NCBI RefSeq assembly: GCF_007896845.1
Contig: NZ_VOHS01000037.1
Coordinates: 1 to 50,769, forward strand
Direction of reading: 5' to 3'
From: Chitinophaga pinensis
GTDB lineage: Bacteria > Bacteroidota > Bacteroidia > Chitinophagales > Chitinophagaceae
Length of the DNA: 50,769 nt
Part shown: one piece after another, positions 1 through 8,506 of the stretch
Position numbering within the stretch: the first letter of the stretch is position 1
Layout of the letters: every line of letters begins with the position of its first letter
Notes under the pieces: generated by a model
The model's database searches: none
What the model was told of the DNA's origin: nothing
The model's input: the letters and a program-made list of their open reading frames with translations, nothing else
Program-made: the position numbers and the translations under genes

Positions 1-69
1 GGCGCTACTGCCAATCAGCGTGGTTACAATGAACTGACCAGCACCCTTAACTATACCTATTCGTTTTGA
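1..69 (+). CDS. C-terminal end of an outer-membrane beta-barrel protein (partial)
   Basis: Reading frame 1 is open from the window edge to a TGA at 67-69 and encodes 22 residues. They end in alternating polar and aromatic residues with a final phenylalanine (…NYTYSF). That terminal aromatic pattern is the usual last strand of an outer-membrane beta-barrel in Bacteroidota. The gene starts outside the window, so family and length cannot be told. It lies 20 bp upstream of the TANFOR toxin gene on the same strand and could be in its operon. TonB-dependent receptor or a smaller porin-like barrel are both possible. Confidence 0.5.
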   Translation, partial: GATANQRGYNELTSTLNYTYSF

Positions 70-89
70 TAACATATCCTGCATTGAAA

Positions 90-3000
90 ATGCCTCGTAT
101 ATTCCGATATCTGTTTGGCCTGCTGATACTACTCACGGGCTTCTATCATGCTGACGCCCAGCAATCCTGTCACGGCAAGTACGCAGATCGTACCGCCCTA
201 TAGCGTTTATCTGCCGGATTACGCAGTACCCGGTAGTGATAAACTACGTGTGTACTGTTACAGAATGACCTGACAGTCCCACAGTTACGATATCAGACTA
301 CAGTAACTGTAGAGCAGATGGTACCGTGATCATGCGGTCATCTCCGAATTTTATTCCCAGACCTCTGACCTTAAGTCCGGGCATTCCTACTATTATCGGC
401 GGTATTGATCTGGCGGATTATCTGAATCCGGGGAATCTCCAATATAGCGGTGGCTTCAGCCGTGAAGTATATGAGAAGACGCGCTCCCTGCCGGAAGGGG
501 CTTACCGCATATCATTTACGGCGTATGATTATCGTCGTCCGCAGGTACAGGTGAGTAACACCGCGCTAATGTATTCTTCTTCCGGAAGAATGATCCACCT
601 TTACTGAACCTGCCTATCTGTAACAGCCGGGTGGAAAAGCTGGATCCGCAGTTCCTGACATTCAACTGGAGCACCCGTAATTCACCCGCCCTTTGCCCGG
701 CAGTGGTACAGAATACGTCTTCTCCCTGTATGAAGTAAGACCGGCGGGCAGTAATCCGGACTATATCGTCAGAAGCGCGAAGCCTATCTATACACTGGTG
801 ACCGAGATGAATACCATTGTATATGGTCCGGAGAACCGCAGCTGAGAGATAGTATGCAGTATGTCTGGACAGTGCAGGCACGGGACAAGAGCGGCAGGGA
901 TATGTTCAGCAATAACGGACTGAGTCTGAGTTGTACGTTCAATTATCTGGGAAATAATCCTTTCACACAAAGAAATATACCAAACCTGTATTGGTGGGCG
1001 TAGTACGGACAACGCAGCGTACGTTTCAGCTGGCCGCTGGCAGACGCAACATATCAGGTAGAGGCCTCTCGTTTGCAATACCGGGCTGCTAAAACAGGAA
1101 GTACAGAATTTGACTGGCAGACACAGGAATCAGCGGGAGACACCGCATTCACTGCAAATGGCTTAGAGCCCGGACGTGCTTATGAAGGCAGGTTACAATG
1201 GAAAATAGAAGGTTATCTACGGGCCTCTGAGCAATGTTGTGACCCTGAAGACAGACTCTGCCAAAACCTTCGTTTGTGGAGATCCTGCGTTGCTGACAGC
1301 GCCTGCTAATAAGAACCACTCGCAAGCGCACATGTAGGAAGTATTTTCGTGTAGGCAATTATGACGTGATCCTGACCGAAGTGAGTGGTAGTGCCGGAAG
1401 TTCACCGGTAAAGGCCGTGTTTATCACACTGGGCTTTGGGATCGGTCTGCAGATGGAGTTTAAGAACGTTACCGTCAATACAGACATGGTGGTGACAGCA
1501 GGAGAGATGCATGCAGTGACGCGAAGGCATCGATAAATTCATTCAGGATAAAGTAGATGAACAACGCGGAGGTAATGATGGTAGGGTACGTGAAACAGGT
1601 GATTTACCGGATATCACCACAAAACTGAAGATCTTCTCTCCGCAGTATCAAAGTAGATATCAATGCAGGTACAATTACTCTGAAAGATAGTGAGACGGGT
1701 AAAGAGGAAGTCATTATTATAAGACAAGGGTAAGACCCTGCCCTTAGTGCTGGAAGATGCAGATGGGAACCTGTATAATATCGATAAAGGTGGGAAGGTG
1801 ACTTCCGCCGGTAACGCGATAGTTCACTGACGAAAGAAGTACTGGCCTCGCTGAAACACTCAACCTCAGTAAAGGTACGTCCTGTTCACAGCTGCTGATG
1901 GCAATGCTTATGCGTTTGATGAATGGAAAGAAACTTATAAAGACAGCCCGTACCCGACAATAAATATGAATCGCTCGCAGATGGTAAATACCGCGTAAGC
2001 GCCAAAAGCCATTTACCGGGTGTGCAGGAAGAAGTGATAGCTGTACTGAAAGGTGCAGGCCCTGACATCACTACGTCTAAATTGAAATTTGTTACTGGTA
2101 AGGGAATTGTGCTGGAGTCAAAAGACCTCGGCAATGGCAGATATACCGTGAAGGTAACAGGTGTCCCGGCGGCGATGCACAGGAAGTATATGCGGCTTAT
2201 CCGGATGGAAAAGGTGGCTATATAACATGGGTAAACTGCTGATCGCAAGTTATCAGCCATTACAGAAGACCGTAGTGTTGGTGCCGGTGGGTGCTGCGAA
2301 TCTGAATAAAGAAGTCCTGCTGGATAGCCTGCAACGCATCTATGGAAAACTGGGTATTAACTACTCCGTTGAAGTGGATGAGTCTTTCAGAAATAACAGG
2401 GAATGGGACAGCAATCATGATAATATATTACAGGACAAGGGTAGTGCATTCCTGAGTAACAACTTTACGGGTGAAGAGAAAGCCCTGAAGAAACTATACG
2501 GAAGAAGACAAAATTGAGAGATGATGCGGTGTATCTGTTTGTAGTGGATGAAGTGGCATTGTCCGATGGTGACCTGCTGGGTAAAATGCCGCGTAATAGT
2601 CAGTTTGGTTTCATCTTCACAAAGGATGCCACACGTGAGGCGGTCGTGCGTACGGTTTTACATGAGATCGGACACGGCGACTATACGCTGGAACATACTT
2701 TCAGTGAAGGTGTCGGACTGGAAAACGCACGACAGATAATCTGATGGATTATACTGGTGGATACAGACTGCTGAAATTCAGTGGGATATCCTGCATGATC
2801 CGGGAAGTGTCTGGGGCATATTTGAAGATGATGCAGACAGTGAGAATTTCTTTGGTGTAAACATCAGCAAGATCTCCTAAATCAGGATAAGAAGAAGTCT
2901 CCTTCCTGACACCTTCGGCAACCGTATTGGTATTGCCATGGGAAAAGCTGGCGAGGTTGAGTTCCAGTATGGCGCCGTATACAAATCATCCGGAACTGAT

Positions 3001-3752
3001 CAGCTGACTTTTGGCCCGGATCTTACAGTGGGTGCACTGAGAAGTTTTGAATTAAAAGATACCGGCACGGCGGTACAGCGCTATCTGTACTATGATAATA
3101 CCGGCACCTACAGAACGACAAACTGGTATTGCGTTCCAACAGGAGGCCGCCGAAGGTATGATAGACGGGTTATCTATCCGCTGCAGTGTGATGGTAAGGT
3201 GAGAATGTATAAGTTCACACGCAGGGTATTCCGCTCTATAAAGAAGGAGATCCGATAAGAAAGTTTGCGGACTTTGCAGAAACGTTAGACCATTCGCTGT
3301 CAACACGATCATGAACGATCCGATGTCGTTATTGCTTTAAGTCAGGAGCTGCCGGCGGTAAACGACAGATGTCCATATTGTATTGCTACTACCACGGTGA
3401 GTATGATGAAAGACCATTGTGGAGGTGCAGAATATCTCTGGCTGGACAAGATCGCACAGAGCGACAGGTATATCCGGAATATTTCGTCAGGTTCACACAG
3501 CCGGAAGTAGTGATCGATGAGAGTCGGACCGCAGAACCAGTAAAAGAGAAAGGCAACTGGGAAATACCGGTCAGTTTTACAATGGAGGCATCAGCCACCC
3601 GTATCGGATATCCTATCTATGAGGATGCAGAAAATATCCATGGGGTAAATTATTGGCAGATATGCAGATATAAAGGCAGCCTATAAAAGTGACAGGGTCA
3701 GATTCTATAAGAAGTTCTACACCGAGTTGCTGATTTTATCAGTAAGACAGCA
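90..3752 (+). pseudogene. N-terminal part of a giant TANFOR/FN3 secreted toxin, broken by many frameshifts
   Basis: An ATG at 90 opens a clear signal peptide (hydrophobic core LFGLLILLTG, then DAQQ). Coding then continues through all three forward frames. Recognisable pieces in order: a TANFOR-like start (PVTASTQIVPPYSVYLPDY at 166 on, VLLQNDLTVPQL near 250), the LADYLNPGNLQYSG segment (326-565), FN3-like segments (NLPICNSRVEKLDPQFLTF, near 605-655; EYVFSLYEVRPAG, near 705-755; 1073-1300), then a metallopeptidase HEIGHGDYTLEHTF (2661-2702, zinc motif HExxH) followed in another frame by TDNLMDYTGG. This order matches large exported Bacteroidota proteins that end in variable toxins. The frame flows into the open frame at 3753 through ADFISKTA, so both are one gene of about 2,000 codons. 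The many shifts look like short indels; true decay or poor sequence cannot be separated by eye. Confidence 0.75.
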
Positions 3753-6152
3753 GTGGTAGTGGATAACAAGTTCTGGGACACACTCACAAAGAAGGCATCT
3801 CCATATGTTGTATTTGATCAGGTGAAAAATGATCCTGCTTTACATCTGCAGACGATAGCAGTTGATAAAAGGGCTATCGGTCTGGAAATTCTTACAGAGT
3901 CTTTCAATGCGGGTGTCGTTGTTGTGCCGCATGATAATGAGTTATACCTGAAGTTGTTAACCAGCTTTAAAGGTGCTGCCGATCAGACGGCTCTGCTGGA
4001 ATATATAGAAGAGAATATGAAGTTCGGCGGTGTCTATGCGCCGTTCAACAGATTCCTGAAGCCGAGGAAGATGCAGGTTGCGACGATGATGGCATACAGC
4101 AATATGATTACTGCTTCAGGGCATTGTAATTATCTTGTTGAAGAGAAGGCCGAACAGATGGCGCATAAGAAGGTCATTGCTAAGCTTGAAGGAAATATGC
4201 TGCAGTTTGATAATGCAGGCATCGATTTCCCGAAAGATGGTAATACCATGTACATTGATGACATCCCATACCAATATAATGATATTGTAGCGGTAGAAGT
4301 GGCAGGTAGCTTCACCATCACTATCGATGGAAAACCCAAAACATTCCCGCAAGGTACCATTCTGAATATTCCTGCTTTACAACTGGGGATGATGTCGGAG
4401 ATCAACACAGCAGATGTGGCACAAAATACCATGTGGCTGGCTGTTGATATCGGAACAATGGCGATCGGTATCGGAGAAGCAAAGGTCCTCTTCAGCGCCG
4501 GTAACTATGTCAGAAAGACCATTGTAGCAATGGACATCATTGGTTCTTCGGTAGGTATGGGCTTACAGCTGCTGGATGCGGATGCGATATCTCCGGAACT
4601 CAGAACCTCCCTGCAGATCGCCTGCTTCATTACATCTGTGCCGAACATGGCATTGGCTATACCGAAGATAGATAATGTAGTAAAGGATCTTGATGTTGTT
4701 ATTAATACCAAATATGGCAAGAGTGGTCTGACGGCAAAAGAAGCGAAGGAGCTGGAAACCTTACGGGCAGTGAGGGAAAAATTGCATAGCAGTGCGAATC
4801 TGTCAGATCTGGCGGAAGATGGTGCAGAAATCACGAATCGTGCGGTGACGATCTCTGGTAATGACAATGTGAAAAATGTGACGGAATGGTTGAAGAAAGC
4901 GGAGGGATCAGATAATAACCTGTATCTGGTAGTACATGCTACAGAGAATGGAGAGGCTTTCAGTGTAATACATAAAGGTGAGGAGATCGTCATGAGCCAT
5001 CGCTCACTGGCAAACTGGATCCGCGCAAATGAGAAAAACTTCCCGGCCGACAAACAACTGGTATTGCTTTCCTGTACCAATATAGAAACGGCACAAAACC
5101 TGAGCAGGAAACTGAAACGTTCAGTGGTAGCCAATGATGGTCCGGTGAGGGTATATTCAAATGGTGTGATCGATGCTGATAATGGGTTTAGATATATAGA
5201 TGAAGCAGGGAATATTGACAATACAGGCGCTATTGCGGTAGGCAGACAGGGGCCGGTATTATCTGAAAAAGAGATGGTTCAGTTAGGCGCAAAATCATCA
5301 AAAGCTCTGACGGCCGCCGAACTTGTCATAGAATTTGAGCGCAGGTTTAAGATCGGTAACGAACTGGCATTGAAGCTGTCTAAGAATGCAGATTTTGTAA
5401 AAGCATATGAGGCAGATGCAAGGATTTTCGAAGTGATAGAGAAGTGGCTTCCTGATCTGGAGGTGACTGTAAAAGACAGGAAGTTTGAAACATATCGGGA
5501 AGCATTATTATCGGCATGTGCAGATGATCCAAAATTATTCACGAAAATGAATACCTCGATCAATGAAGCAATTGACATAATAGCCAATGCTGAAAATGTT
5601 ACTGCCTTTGAGCGATTCAGTGACGCACGTAAAGTGATGACGGAATATATGGCAGACGCTGCGGGCTTGAATAAAGACTTTTTCGCTAATGGGGTATTAA
5701 ACTCTGCGGTATTCAGATATGCACCACTGGATGGAAACGGATGGGGCAAAATTGATAAGGCCAGAAGAGACTTCAACATTCCTGACAATAAAAATGTGCT
5801 GGTGGTGCGTCGTGAGATGGAAAATGGGGAGAATTTCGATGAGGTCGCACATAGCGGCTTCCTGGGTGAAGGGAAAGGAGGCCAAAGCGCTGCAGGCACT
5901 ATTGAAAAGGTGAGTACAGGAAATTTCGGCCAGTTTAAGGTAGGCATCCATCGTCTGCAGGATTCTGAGTCAAAATACTTCGAGTATCTTTTACAAATGA
6001 TAAAAGATGACAAATTGAAAGCAACAGAAATTAAACAATTAATTTTGTACACAGAACGACCGGTGTGTCCTTCCTGTTTGAATATTATTAATCAATTCCA
6101 GAAGGATCATAAGGTCAAAATTATTGTTTACGAAGGAAAATATCGTAGGTAA
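3753..6152 (+). CDS. Polymorphic toxin C-terminal half: C80/caspase-like region plus nucleic-acid deaminase toxin domain
   Basis: This 799-residue open frame is the continuation of the TANFOR protein; the GTG at 3753 is only the first possible start and no independent promoter is seen. Residues about 390-475 resemble the C80/CPD-type self-processing peptidase found before toxin tips: His395 in LVVHATENG and Cys441 in LVLLSCTN would be the catalytic dyad. The last ~130 residues fit the deaminase fold: the D-x-E motif (D737-S-E739) and P-V-C772-P-S-C775 supply the zinc ligands and proton-shuttling Glu, and the LYTERPVCPSC…IINQF…KIIVYEG pattern is typical of toxin deaminases. The likely role is delivery into a rival cell, release of the tip by the internal peptidase, and base deamination of DNA, RNA or nucleotides. 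The SUKH immunity gene overlaps the stop codon. The domain calls are from motifs, without a profile search. Confidence 0.75.
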   Translation: MVVDNKFWDTLTKKASPYVVFDQVKNDPALHLQTIAVDKRAIGLEILTESFNAGVVVVPHDNELYLKLLTSFKGAADQTALLEYIEENMKFGGVYAPFNRFLKPRKMQVATMMAYSNMITASGHCNYLVEEKAEQMAHKKVIAKLEGNMLQFDNAGIDFPKDGNTMYIDDIPYQYNDIVAVEVAGSFTITIDGKPKTFPQGTILNIPALQLGMMSEINTADVAQNTMWLAVDIGTMAIGIGEAKVLFSAGNYVRKTIVAMDIIGSSVGMGLQLLDADAISPELRTSLQIACFITSVPNMALAIPKIDNVVKDLDVVINTKYGKSGLTAKEAKELETLRAVREKLHSSANLSDLAEDGAEITNRAVTISGNDNVKNVTEWLKKAEGSDNNLYLVVHATENGEAFSVIHKGEEIVMSHRSLANWIRANEKNFPADKQLVLLSCTNIETAQNLSRKLKRSVVANDGPVRVYSNGVIDADNGFRYIDEAGNIDNTGAIAVGRQGPVLSEKEMVQLGAKSSKALTAAELVIEFERRFKIGNELALKLSKNADFVKAYEADARIFEVIEKWLPDLEVTVKDRKFETYREALLSACADDPKLFTKMNTSINEAIDIIANAENVTAFERFSDARKVMTEYMADAAGLNKDFFANGVLNSAVFRYAPLDGNGWGKIDKARRDFNIPDNKNVLVVRREMENGENFDEVAHSGFLGEGKGGQSAAGTIEKVSTGNFGQFKVGIHRLQDSESKYFEYLLQMIKDDKLKATEIKQLILYTERPVCPSCLNIINQFQKDHKVKIIVYEGKYRR

Positions 6153-6630
6153 TGAGTCATCCTACATTTTTGTATCTGGATTTTTTACAGGAATATGCAA
6201 AGGATCGTGATTATGACGATTATGCCTGTACAGATGAAGAGGTAAATGAACTCGAACGTTTGCTGAATGTAAAATTTCCGCTGGCGTATCGGGAGCTCTG
6301 TAAGTTGTTTGGTAAGTACAGGGCATTCAATATAGTTGATAGTAGCTTTGAATATCCGGCATATCAGGAAATGAGAGCAGCGGCAATAAAAATGGCGCTT
6401 GCTGATGGGGAGATTACGATTGATGAAAATATCTTTGTTTTTAGTTGTGATCTTGAAGCCCCTCTATATCTTATTTTCCATTAAACGAGGGAGACGACCC
6501 GCCTGTATATGAATATGTAGAAGGACTGGAAGATGTGGGCTATAAGGTAGCAGATCATTTTTCAGCATACATGAAAATGTTACCCTGGTATAGGGGATAT
6601 CTGCTGTCGAAAGAGGCAAAAACAAAATAG
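6152..6630 (+). CDS. SUKH (SMI1/KNR4-type) immunity protein, one frameshift
   Basis: The ATG at 6152 overlaps the toxin stop (TAATG), which implies translational coupling. The N-terminal half carries the SUKH signature EVNELERLLNVKFPLAYREL followed by KLFGKYR, the helix-turn pattern of SMI1/KNR4 proteins that neutralise nuclease and deaminase toxins. The frame stops early at 6484, but the next frame continues with the family's conserved NEGDDPPVYEYVEG and ends at 6630. Restoring one C in the CC at 6478-6479 joins the two parts into about 159 residues ending LLSKEAKTK. The missing base looks like a homopolymer error, because a dead immunity gene beside a live toxin would be lethal. Its assignment as antidote rests on position and fold. 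Confidence 0.8.
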
Positions 6631-6663
6631 AACGCCTGCAGCTGGAGTGGCAAGGCATTTTAT

Positions 6664-6711
6664 TAAAATTAAATCGCCTGATCTGATTACAGATCAGGCG
6701 ATTTAATTTTA
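6664..6711. terminator. 22-bp perfect stem-loop, bidirectional terminator
   Basis: Arms 6664-6685 and 6690-6711 are exact reverse complements with a 4-base loop (ATTA); the core is AAATCGCCTGATCTG and the outer part is A/T rich on both sides. It sits between the convergent toxin/immunity unit and the minus-strand gene at 6730, so it can stop transcription from both directions. Confidence 0.85.
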
Positions 6712-6729
6712 TCGGACTAAAAAATAGTT

Positions 6730-7476
6730 TTAATCCGCAAATATCAGGATCATCTTAATAATAAAAATGATAAACGCGATCACTCCCCAGATCACACTCG
6801 CACCGCTGCTATTTTCTTCTCTCGCACTCTCCACTGCTGCCGCTTTCTGTGCTGCATTTTCCATCTGCTGATACAGTTGTTCCGCATCATAAGTCGTCTG
6901 TGCATCTGCTTTCAGCTGACGTACATCTGTAATGATATTGCGGGCGCTGTTGAAATCTTTGGTCATCAGTGAACGTACCAGTTTAACGATTTCGTTACCG
7001 TAGGCTGTTCTGAATGCCTGAAAATCAACCGGCAGATAGTTCAGAATACAAATGGTCATCACACCAGTCTGTTCAGACAGTTCGATCATATCCACCTGAT
7101 ATCCTAACTGGATATTATTGCAGAGCGATATTAACCGGGCTTTTTTGTCTTCCAGCAATTTGAAGATCTTATCGAACGCCATCTTTTTGTGTGTGTCATC
7201 CAGCAGTAGTGGATTGGCGGCGATATCGCTGATCAGGTTTGTGTCTTTCAGATCAAAACACCTGAATATAGCCTTCACATAGATGTCTTCGAAATAAGGA
7301 GAAATAAAAGCCAGAAAGGCGGGATCCTTGTAGAGTTCTTCTTTGGCAAACTTCGCATTCTTGCGCAGGGTGCCGGTTTCAAGAAAATAACTCAGCGCAG
7401 GGTCGTTGCTGATAAAGGAGCGGAAAGCTTTCTCCTGTTCGGAGATAGTCGCGCCCGGGGATAGTGCGTATTTCAT
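6730..7476 (-). CDS. Unknown 248-residue tail-anchored protein
   Basis: I do not recognise the family. The first ~210 residues are soluble and mostly helical, with an N-terminal half rich in Phe, Lys and Asp. Residues ~200-220 are Ala/Glu rich (QQMENAAQKAAAVESAREE) and probably coiled. A single hydrophobic segment (VIWGVIAFIIFIIKMILIF) lies at the extreme C-terminus, so the protein should be tail-anchored with its body in the cytoplasm. There is no signal peptide. It stands alone: convergent with the toxin unit across a strong terminator, with a 175-bp gap to msrA upstream that carries msrA's own terminator. No link to the toxin system is shown by sequence. Confidence 0.75.
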   Translation of the reverse strand: MKYALSPGATISEQEKAFRSFISNDPALSYFLETGTLRKNAKFAKEELYKDPAFLAFISPYFEDIYVKAIFRCFDLKDTNLISDIAANPLLLDDTHKKMAFDKIFKLLEDKKARLISLCNNIQLGYQVDMIELSEQTGVMTICILNYLPVDFQAFRTAYGNEIVKLVRSLMTKDFNSARNIITDVRQLKADAQTTYDAEQLYQQMENAAQKAAAVESAREENSSGASVIWGVIAFIIFIIKMILIFAD

Positions 7477-7598
7477 GGGTTTAGGTATATATAGAGCTTA
7501 ACAGTTGCTGTTGTGATATGGCCGGGATATTGTCCGGAGTGCAATATACGCCGATATTTAAATATGTAAAAATATGTAATGTCTGGTGTGTAACGTAA

Positions 7599-7627
7599 AA
7601 CGCGAATGGGGTATACCCATTCGCGTT
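7599..7627 (-). terminator. Terminator of msrA
   Basis: A 12-bp perfect stem (AACGCGAATGGG paired with CCCATTCGCGTT) with a 5-base loop lies 24 bp beyond the msrA stop. Read on the minus strand it is followed by TTTTA, as for an intrinsic terminator. Confidence 0.8.
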
Positions 7628-7651
7628 ATCAAGAAGTTGTATAACAATAAG

Positions 7652-8302
7652 TTAGTTTGACTTTAATTTATCTTTAAATACTTTTTTGAATTTAGCCAGT
7701 TTGGGTTGGATCACAAAATGGCAATATGGCTGCGAACCATTTTCGTTATAATAGTTCTGGTGATAGTCTTCCGCTTTATAAAAATCCGTCATAGGGGCTA
7801 TTTCGGTGACCACCGGTTTGTCATATGCCCCGGATGCATCCAGTTTTTGTTTATACAATCCGGCCAGTTTGTGCTGATCCTCATTATGATAGAAGATAAC
7901 CGAGCGGTATTGGGTACCGACATCATTCCCCTGCCGGTTTAGCTGGGTCGGGTCATGGCTTTGCCAGAAAGCCTGTAAAAGCTCGTCATAAGAGATTTTA
8001 GCCGGATCGTAGGTCACCTGTATCACTTCCGCATGGCCGGTAGTCCCGCTGGAAACGTCTTCATAACTGGGATTGGCTATGGTGCCGCCTGCGTAACCGG
8101 ATTCCACACTGATCACGCCATCCAGATACTGAAACTGTGCTTCTGTACACCAGAAACATCCGCCACCAAAGGTGGCTTTCTCTGTTTTTATGTTATTACT
8201 GACTTCCATATCGTCTGGTACTTTATCCTTTGATTTTTCTCCTTGTCCGCAGGCACAAATAGTAAGTGCCAGTAAACAGCTTAATATTGAGTATCTTCGC
8301 AT
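7652..8302 (-). CDS. msrA: Peptide-methionine (S)-S-oxide reductase, probable lipoprotein
   Basis: Repairs oxidised methionine (the S-sulfoxide epimer) in proteins. The signature GGGCFWCTEAQF is present, with catalytic Cys49 and Cys52 when numbered from the ATG at 8302, followed by the expected GYAGG, GHAEV and TQYRS motifs through to KFKKVF. I choose MRRYSIL at 8302 rather than the upstream ATG at 8326 because it begins directly with a basic n-region and a hydrophobic core. That leader ends in ICACGQG, so Cys18 is the probable lipidation site and the enzyme would be attached to the cell envelope, repairing periplasmic or outer-membrane proteins. The gene is monocistronic, divergent from mutS2 and closed by its own terminator. 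Confidence 0.93.
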   Translation of the reverse strand: MRRYSILSCLLALTICACGQGEKSKDKVPDDMEVSNNIKTEKATFGGGCFWCTEAQFQYLDGVISVESGYAGGTIANPSYEDVSSGTTGHAEVIQVTYDPAKISYDELLQAFWQSHDPTQLNRQGNDVGTQYRSVIFYHNEDQHKLAGLYKQKLDASGAYDKPVVTEIAPMTDFYKAEDYHQNYYNENGSQPYCHFVIQPKLAKFKKVFKDKLKSN

Positions 8303-8465
8303 GATTTTTAATGTTGAAAGTGGCATATTGCGATCAGGGCTCAGATACCCGGAGCGAGTTAAATTACGACAAGATTAACGGAATAGATCAGCAAGTTAAG
8401 TAACTTTAACATTCCTTTTGCCGGCCCGTAAAAGGTTCGGAACGGCATCAGCCAATTTTAACCGT

Positions 8466-8486
8466 CTGTAAACAAAGGGTTTACAG
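8466..8486 (+). promoter_or_regulatory. Inverted repeat just upstream of mutS2
   Basis: CTGTAAAC, five bases, then GTTTACAG: a perfect 8-bp inverted repeat ending 20 bp before the start codon. It could be an operator or an RNA hairpin in the leader. Nothing in the window shares it. Confidence 0.35.
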
Positions 8487-8506
8487 GCTTTGTATGGATA
8501 AGTAAG

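Noticed and set aside
3753..3755. GTG at 3753 as the true start of a separate toxin gene
   Set aside because: The frame is open upstream (ADFISKTA) and continuous in meaning with the broken TANFOR gene; no promoter lies in front.
4505..6052. Minus-strand open frames of 238 and 257 codons opposite the toxin gene
   Set aside because: Composition is Ser/Phe rich and without motifs; the plus strand carries catalytic motifs and a coupled immunity gene.
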